Positions 33,679-43,004 are shown, counted from the stretch's first letter. The stretch: 64,000 nucleotides of DNA from Castellaniella sp040276085 (GCF_040276085.1 NZ_JBELOK010000010.1:85789-149788); one strand, 5' to 3'. A program made the numbers and translations. Notes: generated by a model from the letters alone, not told the origin.

Positions 33679-34962
33679 TCACTGTGCCACGATCACTTGG
33701 TTCCGACCACTTGCTTTAGCCTGGTATAAAGCCTGATCGGTGCGCCGCAGCAGCGCGGAGTCGCTCTCTGTCGGCTGCCAGGCCGCTACACCAAACGACA
33801 GGGTCACGGTACCCGCCACGGCATCTTGTTTATCCGCTATCGAAACACGAATACGCTCTGCCAGTTCGTGCGCAGCCTCTAGCTTGCAGTCGGGCAAGAC
33901 AATCAAAAACTCTTCTCCTCCCCAGCGGATCAAGGCATCGCCGCTGCGTATTTTGCGACCAAGCAACGCGGCACAGCGTTGTAGTACGCGGTCGCCTTGC
34001 TCGTGCCCAAAACGGTCGTTGATAGACTTGAAGTGATCTATATCAGCCAAGATGAGCGCATAATTTCGATATTCGGTCTTCGCCGCAAAATGGCAGATCT
34101 TCAGCTTTTGCTCACCGGCGCGCCGATTGAGCAGGCCTGTTAATGCATCGTGCCGGGCCTGATGGTGCAACTCTTGAGCATGTACGACGAGCTCCGTCAC
34201 GTCTTTCATTATGCCCACATAGTGTTGGGCGGTACCAGACTCGTCTTTGAGCGGAGTGATCGTCTGCGCCACGTGATAGATATGGCCATCTTTGTGGCGG
34301 TTGGCAACGGTAGTCTGACTACTTCCTTCGTGTGTCAGGGCTTCGCGCAGATGGTTATAAAAGGCAGGAACTCGCTCGCCTGGCTGCAAAAATTTTGGGA
34401 GGCTCCCTTGGGCTTCTTTTATACTGTAGCCTGTCAGATCTTCGAAGGCTTGGTTGACGAACAGAATCTCTGCCTGTTTGTCAGCAATCATCACCCCATC
34501 TTGTGTTGCATTCAGGGCTCGTGCCAACAATGCCTGGCGTTGTTCTGCCCGCACCCGCCCAGTGATTTCCTGCTGCACTGAAACGTAAGCCTGCACCTGT
34601 GCCTGATCATCGTGTACAGGGGAAATATTCCACTCCACCAGGTAGCTGCTGCCATCCTTGCGGTAGTTCACTGCTGAGCCTTGAAAAAACTTTTCTTCAC
34701 GCAGGCATTCTCGCAGTCGTTGAAGCACCTGAGGATCTGTTTGCGGACCTTGCAGCATACGAGGCGAGCGGCCCATCAGCTCAGCGGGAGTATAGCCTGT
34801 CATGCGGCAAAACGCGGGGTTGCAATAAATAATGCATGGCCCTTCACCGTTTAATGTCGCGTTGGTGATGACCACGGCATTGAATGCCTGCTCGACAGCG
34901 GCCCGCAGCAAAGGCACCTGATCGAGGCCATTTATGGGGGGTAGTGTAATAAAGGAAGTCAC
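33679..34962 (-). CDS. PAS-PAS-GGDEF diguanylate cyclase
   Basis: 427 residues: PAS 1 (about 15-135), PAS 2 (about 145-260), GGDEF (about 270-425). The active site GGEEF is at 348-352 and an inhibitory RxxD site (RSGD, 339-342) lies exactly five residues before it, so product feedback is expected. PAS 1 has the LOV-like stretch GRSPRMLQG, with proline where the photoactive cysteine of GxNCRFLQ would be; a flavin photocycle of the usual kind is thus unlikely. No membrane helix. The gene ends 15 bp from the opposing EAL gene, giving a synthesis/degradation pair. Confidence 0.92.
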   Translation of the reverse strand: MTSFITLPPINGLDQVPLLRAAVEQAFNAVVITNATLNGEGPCIIYCNPAFCRMTGYTPAELMGRSPRMLQGPQTDPQVLQRLRECLREEKFFQGSAVNYRKDGSSYLVEWNISPVHDDQAQVQAYVSVQQEITGRVRAEQRQALLARALNATQDGVMIADKQAEILFVNQAFEDLTGYSIKEAQGSLPKFLQPGERVPAFYNHLREALTHEGSSQTTVANRHKDGHIYHVAQTITPLKDESGTAQHYVGIMKDVTELVVHAQELHHQARHDALTGLLNRRAGEQKLKICHFAAKTEYRNYALILADIDHFKSINDRFGHEQGDRVLQRCAALLGRKIRSGDALIRWGGEEFLIVLPDCKLEAAHELAERIRVSIADKQDAVAGTVTLSFGVAAWQPTESDSALLRRTDQALYQAKASGRNQVIVAQ

Positions 34963-35226
34963 TGAGGGTTGTAGCTCATAGAACAGATATGGTGGGATGC
35001 CAGCATGCCAGATACCGAGATTAGTATGCGGTTGCCCCCAGACTTTTTACTCCTCGTGTTTTATATTACCTTGTTTTTCGTTCGATACTGCGGGTGGATT
35101 CCGGGCTGGATCTGCGACAGTCAAACATTGCTGCACAAGAAGCCATTCATTGTGGTCCATACGGCCGCCTGAGAACCTGTCGGGTGGCCTGCTCAAAGAC
35201 CAGATATTGGTTATTGCTCCTGTAAC
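34963..35226. other. Non-coding right part of the tRNA-flanked segment
   Basis: Together with the following repeat and terminator this is part of a 495-bp stretch (34963-35457) without a gene. It must hold the promoter of the cyclase gene (minus strand); an AT-rich patch around 35050-35080 is the best place but no convincing -35/-10 pair was found. No open frame here looks coding. Confidence 0.6.
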
Positions 35227-35274
35227 TGCATGGGGTGCAAGGGGCCGTGAGTTCGAATCCAACCGTCCCGACCA
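35227..35274 (+). repeat. Right copy of 48-bp direct repeat (tRNA-Pro fragment; attR candidate)
   Basis: 46/48 identity with the tRNA-Pro 3' half (32728-32775), ending in the same GTCCCGACCA. The 5' half of a tRNA is absent upstream and the T-stem pairing is further broken, so this is not a functional tRNA gene. Confidence 0.9.
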
Positions 35275-35293
35275 TGTATTCAGCAGTAAAAGC

Positions 35294-35332
35294 AGGGCCT
35301 GCACACTTTGGTATGTGGGCCCTTGTTTTTTG
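35294..35332 (+). terminator. Terminator after the tRNA-Pro fragment
   Basis: A 13-position stem with one mismatch and two wobbles (35294-35306 against 35311-35323, loop TTTG) is followed by TGTTTTTT. Its position relative to the repeat copy mirrors the terminator after the intact tRNA, suggesting it is the original tRNA terminator displaced by the insertion. Confidence 0.75.
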
Positions 35333-35457
35333 TCTCAGCGGCATGGGGGTTGGCCAAAGCAGCACTGCCTGTGTGTGTTGTAGTGAACCAACCCCGCAAC
35401 TGGATGTATTATACTGCTTGCTGATATGTCGTTTGCACTGCAGGTAAAAGGATCTGT

Positions 35458-37161
35458 ATGAATGCCGCCCCCGTCGCGAAACCAGGGTTTCGCGAGCTGT
35501 ACACGCCCAAGATTTTCACGGTGCTCAAGCAGGGCTATGGCCTGGCAGGTTTGAGGGCGGATGCACTGTCGGGCCTGACGGTGGCCATTGTCGCGCTGCC
35601 CCTTTCCATGGCGATTGCCATTGCGTCTGGTGTGACGCCCGACCGTGGCCTGTACACATCTATTGTTGGCGGGTTCATTGTGTCGGCCTTCGGCGGCAGC
35701 CGCTTCCAGATCGGGGGGCCAGCGGGCGCCTTTATCGTGCTGGTCGCTGCAGCGGTGGCCCAGCATGGGGTCGAGGGCCTCTTGCTGGCGACATTTCTGT
35801 CGGGCCTGATGCTGGCCGCTATCGGGCTCCTGCGGCTGGGCACCTTCATCAAATATATTCCCTACCCAGTCACCGTAGGCTTCACCGCCGGCATTGCCGT
35901 CATCATCTTTGCCAGTCAGATCCGGGATCTGTTGGGCCTGCAACTGGAACACGAACCAGGGCCGCTGCTACCAAAGCTACAGGCGCTTGGGGGCGCTTTA
36001 CCAACTGCCAGTCCCATGGCGATTCTGGTGGCGGGCATCACCATCGGCGCCATTGTCCTGGTGCGGCGTTACCGGCCGCACTGGCCTTCTTTCCTGATTG
36101 CTGTGGTGGCGGCCTCTGTCTGTGTCGCATTGTTGGGCCTGCCGGTGTCGACGATTGGCACTCAGTTCGGTGGCATCCCCCAGTCCTTGCCCGTTCCCCA
36201 CTTGCCCGACTTCACCTATGCAAAGGTGATCGATGTGCTGCCCAGCGCATTATCCTTCACCTTGCTGGGCAGCATCGAGAGCCTGCTGTCGGCCGTCGTG
36301 GCGGATTCCATGACGGGGCGGCGGCACCGGTCCAACTGCGAACTGGTCGCCCAGGGGTTGGCCAATATTGCATCCCCCTTGTTTGGCGGCATCTGTGTGA
36401 CGGGCAACATCGCCCGCACGGCCACCAACGTTCGCTCGGGCGCGCGCGGGCCGATCTCGGGCATGTTGCATTCTGTCTTTCTGCTGCTGTTCGTGCTGGT
36501 TGCGGCGCCGGCAGCCTCCTATATTCCCTTGGCGGCGCTGGCGGGCGTACTGGCGATTGTGGCCTGGAACATGGTCGAGAAGCATGCGTTTGCTCGGCTG
36601 CTGCGGGTCTCCTGGGGTGATGCCGCCGTACTGCTCGTGACCTTCCTGCTGGTCATTTTCCGTGACCTCAGCGAAGGGATCTTGATCGGCTTTGCCCTGA
36701 GCGCCTTCCTGTTCCTGCACCGCATGGCGCAAGTCGTGGCGGTGGAGCAAGTCCATTCCTGGGTAGAGGACGACCGCCCCGATGACGTGGCAGATAAGGC
36801 GTCTGATGGGACAGAGCTGGCAGCCAGGATGGCATCAGACATCGCGGTGATCCGCGTAAGTGGGGCGTTCTTCTTCGGTGCAACCTCGGCTGTCGAAGCT
36901 GCGCTGGATCGTATCGGTGACAAGCCCAAGGCCTACGTCATCGATCTGTCAGCGGTTTCCCTGCTGGATTCGAGTGGTGTTGCCATCATCGAAGACTTGG
37001 CCCGCAAGGCTGGCCAACGGCGTGCTGCTGTCTACCTCGTCGCAGCAACCCGGGCTGTCCGGCATACGCTTTTGCGCCACGGCATCCGGGAGACCGGTGC
37101 GCGATTCCGCAGGGATGTGGGCAGCGCCGTTGAATCTGCCCAAGGAGAAGTTTTGGGTTAA
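35458..37161 (+). CDS. SulP-family anion transporter with STAS domain
   Basis: 567 residues. The membrane domain (about 25-420) starts with the family motif ALPLSMAIAIASGVTPDRGLYTS region and has GGPAGAFIVLV; the C-terminal STAS domain (about 440-555) has VIDLSAVSLLDSSGVAIIEDL. The serine in LDSSGV is where anti-sigma-antagonist relatives are phosphorylated. SulP members carry sulfate, bicarbonate, or dicarboxylates; the sequence gives no clear choice. ATG 35458 follows AAAGGATC. It starts just outside the tRNA-flanked segment and converges on the DUF748 gene. Confidence 0.9.
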   Translation: MNAAPVAKPGFRELYTPKIFTVLKQGYGLAGLRADALSGLTVAIVALPLSMAIAIASGVTPDRGLYTSIVGGFIVSAFGGSRFQIGGPAGAFIVLVAAAVAQHGVEGLLLATFLSGLMLAAIGLLRLGTFIKYIPYPVTVGFTAGIAVIIFASQIRDLLGLQLEHEPGPLLPKLQALGGALPTASPMAILVAGITIGAIVLVRRYRPHWPSFLIAVVAASVCVALLGLPVSTIGTQFGGIPQSLPVPHLPDFTYAKVIDVLPSALSFTLLGSIESLLSAVVADSMTGRRHRSNCELVAQGLANIASPLFGGICVTGNIARTATNVRSGARGPISGMLHSVFLLLFVLVAAPAASYIPLAALAGVLAIVAWNMVEKHAFARLLRVSWGDAAVLLVTFLLVIFRDLSEGILIGFALSAFLFLHRMAQVVAVEQVHSWVEDDRPDDVADKASDGTELAARMASDIAVIRVSGAFFFGATSAVEAALDRIGDKPKAYVIDLSAVSLLDSSGVAIIEDLARKAGQRRAAVYLVAATRAVRHTLLRHGIRETGARFRRDVGSAVESAQGEVLG

Positions 37162-37215
37162 GGTGGTATGGCGGCAATACGCCACCAGCCATAGAGAGAA
37201 ACAGACAGCGCCTCG

Positions 37216-40200
37216 CTATCGCAGCGCGAAATCCACGCGCGTTGCCGTGCCGCCGTCGTCTGTGGTGGCTGCGTCAGTCTTGGACGCCACGATGAAGACA
37301 CGGTTGGTCAGGTCCTGGGCGATTGTCAGAATCTGCTCGTACACGGCCTGTGCGCGGGCGTCCGCAAGTTGTTCTATTGACTGTTTGTTTATTGGGGCTG
37401 CGGCGAGCAGCAGGGCATCCATTTGCTTGAGCGGCACCGATTTGGCAAAGCCGATCATGTTGCGCGGCTTGTTCTTGATCTTGGTGTCGTCGTAGACGTC
37501 TTCCAGGTATTTGGCGCGGTCGGCTTCTGTCAGTGTGATGGTGCCTGGATCGGCCTTCTTGCCGATGTCGTCGGCTTTTACTGCGCGTATTTTTTTGTCC
37601 ACCCAGGCCTGACGCAGGCCGGCTTTGTCGGCTTGTGGATCGGCGCGGCCGATGATGTCCATTTTCAGTGCGGGGCGGTCGGTCAGCGCCTTGACCAGGG
37701 TGGCGATGTTTGATTTGGCCGTGTCGTCGAGTTCTGCACTGCCGGGTGCGAATTCGATGCGCGACAAATCATTGTCACCGCCGCCAAAGGCGGAGGCCAA
37801 CAACTTGAAGGGTGCAGTGACTGCCTTTGCGAGCGTGTTCACGATCACCTTTACGATGATGCCGCCCACCGAGAACTGCGGGTCGTCCAGTGAACCGGAG
37901 ATCGGCAGGTTGATGTCGATGTTGCCACTAGCGTCTTTCAGCAGAGAGACGGCTAGCAGCACCGGCAGTTTGATTGCGTCGGGGCTATCGGAAGGCTTGC
38001 CAAAAGTAAGCTGATTGAGCAACACTCTGTTGCTGGCCTGCAGGGTGCGGTCCTTGATCTGGTATCGGAGGTCGACCGACAGTTTGCCGCGTTGGATGGC
38101 GTAGCCGACGTATTTCGAGGAGTACGTGGTGAACCGAGGCAGATCCACGCCCTTGGCGGAAGCTTTCAGATCCATCGCCAGGTAGCGTGAGAAAGGCTGC
38201 ACGATGCCTGAGATGGAAAAGGGTGCCGTACCGTAAACGCGGCCGTTGACACTAACTTTAGCTGGCTTGGGTTTGCTCGAGGACACGGCAGTGAGGGAGC
38301 CATTGATGGCGGACAGTTCGGCACGGTAGTTGGGCCGCACGAAATGGTCGTTGAACGTCATGCGGCCGCGCTTGAGCTTGACGCTATTGATTGAGATGTC
38401 GGGTTCGCCAGCGCGGCGGGCTGCGGGTTTGCTTGCCGCTGTTGTGCCGCTCCGGCGCGTCTGTGTGTCCTGTGTGATGGAGCCGCCTGCCTCGCCCTTG
38501 TCCACCAGGAGATCCATCACATTTAGACGTGCGTTGCTGTTGAGCAGGATATTGCCGTAGAAATCTTCCAGCTGGATGTCGCCCAACCCCAATCCCAGCT
38601 TGGGCCCCGCCATTGAAATGTGCATATTGTTCAGGCCCAGGCGCTTCCAGTTCAGGAACGGTGCCTTGTTGACGCGATCCTGGAGGTCAAAATCATTGAC
38701 CTGAATGGCGCCTTTCCAGCTTGCCTGCAGTGGCGTTCCGCCTTGTGCAGGGGCGAATTCCGCGTTGCCCGATGCGCCCAGGGAGATGCTGCGTACCGTG
38801 GCGTTCAGACTGGAGGCGACGTAGGGGGCTAGGGAGGCAGCGTCAAATTTCTTCAGATCAACCGAGGTCTTTAGCGACAGCGGCTGTGTGGTGAGGGAGC
38901 CCTTGAGTGCCAGCGTGCCGTGCTTCTGGAGGCCTTCGGCCTGCAGGGTGACGTTTGCCGGCTTGGCGTCCAGGGCCAGGCGGTCGGCAGTCAGCATCAG
39001 TGATCCCAGAGTCAGGCCGACGCTGGGCTTGATAGAGTCGTCACGCCCGGTGAACTGTTGCAGGCTCAGTTTCACGTCATGGGCCTCGACGTGGGTGCCC
39101 GCCACATCCACCTTGCTTTCCAGGCTGAGTCGCCCGTCTTTTATGGTGATAGGGGCAAAATGGTGAATAGTCTTCGCGAAGGGCGCCAATGCTAACTGAT
39201 CCAACCGGACCTGCGCCTGAATCGACAGGGGTTGCAGAATGACAGGCGCTTGAATCTGCAGTGAACTGCCATCCGATGGCTGATCCATGCTTAGTTGCAC
39301 AAGCATGGGCTGATCTGCTGGTTGCGGCAGGACAATATGCTGGACTTCTGCATCCAGGCCGCTGAGCGGATAATCCAGTTCGCTCGGGTCATCGCGCAGG
39401 TGCACCTCGCCGGATGCGAGCTTGACTGCACTGATGGTGATTCTCCAGGCAGGTGATGCAGCCTTGATTGTTGTATCGGCAACTGCAGCGGGTGGTGCAG
39501 TCTCAGTTGCCGCATCCGCACTTGCGGCGGATGCGGGTTTGCCCAACTTGGCGAAGCCTTCGACCACTCGCTGCCAATTCAGTTGCTGAGTATCGCGGTG
39601 CGCTTCTACTTGCGGTTTTTCCAGGGTTACCGTATCGATGGAGACTGTCCGGGTGCTCAGATCGGCTGCAAGACCCTGAATCCTCAGGTCGTCCCAGGCC
39701 AGCAGTGGCTCGCCCGAAGGCTCGGCCATGTCGAGTTGTCGCAGGCCTGCGTCGCCCTGCACGCGGATGCGGGGTGCGGCGTCGGCAGGCTGTTCAAACA
39801 GCACTTCCAGTTTGGAATCCAGCAGCGCGTTTTTAATCTGGACAGGTAGAGCGAGAGGCCAGAAATCCGCCCACTGGTTGAGTGCCAGGCCGTCGAGCGT
39901 CACGTCCAGCGTGGAGGAGGGCACCTTGTCGAATGGCCGGGCCGTGCCGGTCAGGTCGAAGGGGCTGCCATTGATGAGCATATGCAGGGCGGGCTGCACG
40001 TCTATCTCCGTGGCGTAGCTCAGGGATGAGATGAAGGGAATGCCCAGCGTGAGATCGTCGATTTTCTGCTGACGGCCAGTGACGCGGTCGTCAAGGCTGA
40101 TGGCCCCGTTTGTTAGCGACAAGTTGTTCAGGGAGAATCGTGGCGGCTCTTTCTTGGCTGCTTCGGGTTCGGGTGGTTGGTCGGCCGACAGCTTGGACAG

Positions 40201-40605
40201 CCGGTCGACAATGTCGGAAAAATTGAAGTGCGTGGCATCTTGCCGTGTCAGTGCCAGGCGGGGTTGGTCGATGTGAATCCTGTCGAGCACCGGCGCAAAC
40301 AACACGAGGGATCGCCAGGCCACGCGCAGGTCGATTTTGCCAACTTGAAGCAGCGGCTTGGATTCGGGCCGAGATATGGAAAAATTTTGGGCACTCAGCG
40401 CCAGTGTGAAGGGATTGAAGCGGATCTCGCCCACATCCACTTGGCGGCCCAGCAGCTCGGCTACGTTTTGAGTGAGCGCATGGTGCACGGCCTTGGGTAC
40501 CAGCCAAGCCGACAGCGCGGCCAGGACAAGCAGCGTACCTATGATGCCAGCCAGGATCTTGACAGTACGCCGACTGAGTCGTAGAACTGGCATCCTTAAT
40601 GGCAT
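37216..40605 (-). CDS. Large AsmA-like DUF748 envelope protein
   Basis: 1129 residues from ATG 40605, which has GGGAG upstream; the frame is open further but begins the signal anchor only here. One N-terminal membrane helix (TVKILAGIIGTLLVLAALSAWLV) precedes a long beta-rich chain with the AsmA-type start (VGEIRFNPFTLALSAQNFSI...), repeated DUF748 segments, and a C-terminal OmpA-like stretch near residues 980-1060 (IEFAPGSAELDDTAKSNIATLVKAL in pieces). AsmA-like proteins bridge the periplasm and are implicated in lipid transport to the outer membrane. No membrane partner is nearby. Confidence 0.82.
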   Translation of the reverse strand: MPLRMPVLRLSRRTVKILAGIIGTLLVLAALSAWLVPKAVHHALTQNVAELLGRQVDVGEIRFNPFTLALSAQNFSISRPESKPLLQVGKIDLRVAWRSLVLFAPVLDRIHIDQPRLALTRQDATHFNFSDIVDRLSKLSADQPPEPEAAKKEPPRFSLNNLSLTNGAISLDDRVTGRQQKIDDLTLGIPFISSLSYATEIDVQPALHMLINGSPFDLTGTARPFDKVPSSTLDVTLDGLALNQWADFWPLALPVQIKNALLDSKLEVLFEQPADAAPRIRVQGDAGLRQLDMAEPSGEPLLAWDDLRIQGLAADLSTRTVSIDTVTLEKPQVEAHRDTQQLNWQRVVEGFAKLGKPASAASADAATETAPPAAVADTTIKAASPAWRITISAVKLASGEVHLRDDPSELDYPLSGLDAEVQHIVLPQPADQPMLVQLSMDQPSDGSSLQIQAPVILQPLSIQAQVRLDQLALAPFAKTIHHFAPITIKDGRLSLESKVDVAGTHVEAHDVKLSLQQFTGRDDSIKPSVGLTLGSLMLTADRLALDAKPANVTLQAEGLQKHGTLALKGSLTTQPLSLKTSVDLKKFDAASLAPYVASSLNATVRSISLGASGNAEFAPAQGGTPLQASWKGAIQVNDFDLQDRVNKAPFLNWKRLGLNNMHISMAGPKLGLGLGDIQLEDFYGNILLNSNARLNVMDLLVDKGEAGGSITQDTQTRRSGTTAASKPAARRAGEPDISINSVKLKRGRMTFNDHFVRPNYRAELSAINGSLTAVSSSKPKPAKVSVNGRVYGTAPFSISGIVQPFSRYLAMDLKASAKGVDLPRFTTYSSKYVGYAIQRGKLSVDLRYQIKDRTLQASNRVLLNQLTFGKPSDSPDAIKLPVLLAVSLLKDASGNIDINLPISGSLDDPQFSVGGIIVKVIVNTLAKAVTAPFKLLASAFGGGDNDLSRIEFAPGSAELDDTAKSNIATLVKALTDRPALKMDIIGRADPQADKAGLRQAWVDKKIRAVKADDIGKKADPGTITLTEADRAKYLEDVYDDTKIKNKPRNMIGFAKSVPLKQMDALLLAAAPINKQSIEQLADARAQAVYEQILTIAQDLTNRVFIVASKTDAATTDDGGTATRVDFALR

Positions 40606-40811
40606 GATCCGTGCTCCCGGCTGGTTATTGTGTGCCCCGGGGCCTGGGTTGTCGCCGCAGTCGCGCCAGCCGGAGCTTTTGCTCATTATCCCTGCCGGAT
40701 CCCGGCCCGTCCACTGGAGGTCCGGGTTTTTGCATTCTTTTACCGGACAGCCTTGGCTGTGTGACTGTCGCTGCGGCACCGTGCAGGCGTGAATGTGCTC
40801 TTAATGCGTTC

Positions 40812-41582
40812 TTAATGCGTTCGTCGGGCACGCTGCCAGTCCAGCAGTGCGCTGGTGGCGTGTGCCTGGATGGTCTTGTAGTGTTCGGCCGGCAGAGCTT
40901 GGCGCAGGGCGTCAAGCAGTTGCTGTGTGCCGCGTTGCGCCAGTGGTGGCAGTTCGCTGCCCAGCAGGCGGATCTGGATGTGCGCCAGCGTGTCGGCCAC
41001 CAGTCTCCAGCCCAGTGTTGGCATCCGGGTGTCCAGGGTCAGTAGCAGGCTGCCCAGCGTCTGCAGGATGGGCTGTGCAGATTCCGGATCGGCGCTGCCG
41101 GCCATGGCATGCCAGAGCGCCATGTGGATGTCGCGGCGCAGGTTGATCTTGAAGTCGATGGCGTTGCCTTCCTGTGCGTCCAATTGCTCCAGTTGCTGCA
41201 GCAGGCGTGCGTCTTCGACGGCGTCTGTCTGTGTGCGCAAATCACCGATCAGCTGGGTGAGCAAAGGGATTGCCACGATGCCGAAGGCTTGGCTGAACGC
41301 CAGCCCCCATTGGTCCAGGCCAACCAGCAGCATGGCTCGTCGCAAGGCGGCAGCCTCTGGGGTGGGGGCCGACACAATCCAGGACTGACAGCGTGTCAGT
41401 ATGTCTGCGGTATTCTCCGCCGGTGGTTCTGCGGCAGCTTGCCGAAAGGTATGTGTGAAGGCCTCCCGCGTCAGAACGGCGGCATGCCGCTGGTCTTCAG
41501 GTGGGGAAACGTCCGAGAGGGTGTCGGTGAATGGGGCTGCGCTTTGCATGGAGGGGTCCGATCCTGGTTTGGTAGCGGGCAT
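40812..41582 (-). CDS. Hypothetical protein, helical, unrecognised
   Basis: 256 residues from ATG 41582, or 245 from a second ATG. There is no signal peptide, membrane helix, metal motif or nucleotide loop. The composition (Ala, Leu, Gln, Thr, few Gly) suggests an all-helical soluble protein. I do not recognise a family. It lies 206 bp upstream of the DUF748 gene on the same strand and may be cotranscribed with it. An 11-bp exact tandem duplication (CTTAATGCGTT at 40800-40810 and 40811-40821) overlaps its stop codon. Confidence 0.6.
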   Translation of the reverse strand: MPATKPGSDPSMQSAAPFTDTLSDVSPPEDQRHAAVLTREAFTHTFRQAAAEPPAENTADILTRCQSWIVSAPTPEAAALRRAMLLVGLDQWGLAFSQAFGIVAIPLLTQLIGDLRTQTDAVEDARLLQQLEQLDAQEGNAIDFKINLRRDIHMALWHAMAGSADPESAQPILQTLGSLLLTLDTRMPTLGWRLVADTLAHIQIRLLGSELPPLAQRGTQQLLDALRQALPAEHYKTIQAHATSALLDWQRARRTH

Positions 41583-41668
41583 CGGTAGTTGGGTGTCAGA
41601 GGATCAGAAGTAGAATTCTCTCATTGAGAAGCAGAAACCAAAAGCTGCGAGCCCAATGGTGGTGATTC

Positions 41669-42472
41669 ATGTCTAGGATATGGCTGAGTGCGGCTTGTCT
41701 GTTGTTGGCCGGATGCGCCGTTCAGCCACCGGTCGTCGCACCGTCCGTATCCGCACCCACATCTATTTCAGCGGCGCCCCTGATTGTTCTCGATTCGGGG
41801 CATAATCCGGCCGATGGTGGGGCAATCAGCGTTCTTGGCAGTAAAGAGATCAGCTATAACGACCGCTTTGTGGCCGAGCTTGCCCCTGCTCTCCGTGCCG
41901 CTGGCTGGCGTGTCATCCTGACACGCCAGCCAGGTGAGTCCCTCAGCCTCGTGGGGCGTGCCCGGATGACGGATGATCTGCAGGCAAGCCTCTTTTTGTC
42001 TATACACCATGATTCAGTGAAACTCAGGTGTTTGCGCCAGGTTACGAGAGAAGGGCGTATTGCGTTTGAGACGCGCAGGCCTACGGGTGGGTATTCGTTG
42101 TACGTTTCCAAAGAGAATCCGGACTTCACGCAGTCCTATCGGTTCGCCACGATGCTTGGAGAACAATTGCATGCGCTGGGGCGCCCTCCGATGCTGGAGC
42201 ACGCTGGAACAGCGTGTGGGGAAAGCCGCCCGCTGCTGGATGCACGATTAGGTATTTATCAATACGATCCTCTAGCAGTGCTGAGACACAATAAAGTGCC
42301 CGCCATCTTGCTGGAAGTTGGTGTGATCACAGATTTGCAAGATGAACTTTACGTGAATAACCAGGCCAACCGAAGCAAGATGATTGCCGGAATCGTCCGG
42401 GCAGCTGATATGTGGGTAAGATCCGAGCCGATGAGGCAGCAGCCGCGTGGTGCATCTTCTGAGAACGACTAG
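41669..42472 (+). CDS. N-acetylmuramoyl-L-alanine amidase (Amidase_3), lipoprotein
   Basis: 267 residues. The lipobox LLAGC gives lipid cysteine C16, followed by a Pro/Val/Ser-rich linker and a zinc amidase domain. Metal ligands are H45 (DSGHNP), E60 (KEISYN) and H113/H114 (SIHHDS); the catalytic glutamate is E216 (LLEVG). These enzymes cut the amide bond between muramic acid and the stem peptide during cell separation. There is no LysM or AMIN domain, so it would be held at the membrane by its lipid only. ATG 41669 has no strong ribosome binding site. Confidence 0.88.
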   Translation: MSRIWLSAACLLLAGCAVQPPVVAPSVSAPTSISAAPLIVLDSGHNPADGGAISVLGSKEISYNDRFVAELAPALRAAGWRVILTRQPGESLSLVGRARMTDDLQASLFLSIHHDSVKLRCLRQVTREGRIAFETRRPTGGYSLYVSKENPDFTQSYRFATMLGEQLHALGRPPMLEHAGTACGESRPLLDARLGIYQYDPLAVLRHNKVPAILLEVGVITDLQDELYVNNQANRSKMIAGIVRAADMWVRSEPMRQQPRGASSEND

Positions 42473-42545
42473 AATCTGTAAGCCTTTCGGCTAGAATCTG
42501 TTGGCTCTCGCCGATTTTGCGCACCAACTTATCAGGCTGACTGCC

Positions 42546-43004
42546 ATGCCCACCAATACCCTCAATGTATCCTTTGTGTCCGATGACTGGCGCGGCGTAG
42601 CGCTTTCCAATTTCTGTCTGGCGCCTTTTGCGATGGATGATGTTTTGCTGGCTTCAGTTGAAGGGTTTATTCAGGGCATCAAGTTCCCCGAGGATAACGC
42701 CAACCGTCAACAGGCGTTTACTACTTGGGAGTGGGCAGCTAAAAAGGCCGGGCAGGGTGCCCAACGAAACCTCGTGTACTGGGCCGGCCAGCAATTGCCG
42801 TTTGGTTCGCCTGCGCATCATGCGCTGGTGGAGCGAGCCTTGCGGGCCAAGTTTGCACAAAACCAGGGGGCTTGCCTGGTGTTGAAGGCAACCGGCCAGG
42901 CAGTGTTGGTGCATAACACTGATGAAGGGCCTGAGCCCGCACTTACCTCACTGCCGGCAGCCAGGTTTTGTCAGGTTCTTACGGATATCCGTGCGCGCTT
43001 GTGA
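42546..43004 (+). CDS. NADAR-like (YbiA/DUF1768-type) protein, candidate
   Basis: 152 residues. The pattern matches the NADAR fold in order: SNF near the start (21-23), ASVEGFIQGIKF with the conserved glutamate E39, AKKAG (65-69), a tryptophan (W79), ALRAKFAQN (98-106) and LKATGQAVLVH (113-123). NADAR proteins act on ADP-ribose-type or riboflavin-pathway substrates; some remove ADP-ribose from guanine in DNA. The usual VEH histidine is a glycine here (VEG), so activity may differ. I identify the family by eye only. ATG 42546 is taken; the gene stands alone, converging on hemH with 4 bp between stops. Confidence 0.5.
   Translation: MPTNTLNVSFVSDDWRGVALSNFCLAPFAMDDVLLASVEGFIQGIKFPEDNANRQQAFTTWEWAAKKAGQGAQRNLVYWAGQQLPFGSPAHHALVERALRAKFAQNQGACLVLKATGQAVLVHNTDEGPEPALTSLPAARFCQVLTDIRARL

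Larger units (their letters stand above)
32776..35274. mobile_element. Putative tRNA-Pro-integrated mini-element with two c-di-GMP genes
   Basis: Bounded on the left by the intact tRNA-Pro and on the right by a copy of its 3' half, the pattern left by site-specific integration into a tRNA gene. Content: an EAL gene (+) and a PAS-PAS-GGDEF gene (-), convergent with 15 bp between stops. There is no integrase, excisionase or transposase. G+C counted by hand in three 60-base lines of the EAL gene is 29, 33 and 29, against 37 in a line of the EAL-GGDEF gene just upstream. It could be a remnant of a larger island or a non-autonomous element; a past tandem tRNA duplication is a third option. Confidence 0.6.

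Noticed and set aside
35227..35274. A second tRNA-Pro gene
   Set aside because: Only the 3' half is present, the acceptor 5' strand and D-arm are missing and the T-stem has extra mismatches; it is a fragment.
40800..40821. A tandem repeat (two copies of CTTAATGCGTT) as a variable-number locus
   Set aside because: Only two copies and at the stop codon of a hypothetical gene; a simple duplication is enough.
42469..42501. Direct repeat CTAGAATCTGT (42469-42479 and 42491-42501)
   Set aside because: Two short copies between genes, without further structure; likely chance or a small duplication.
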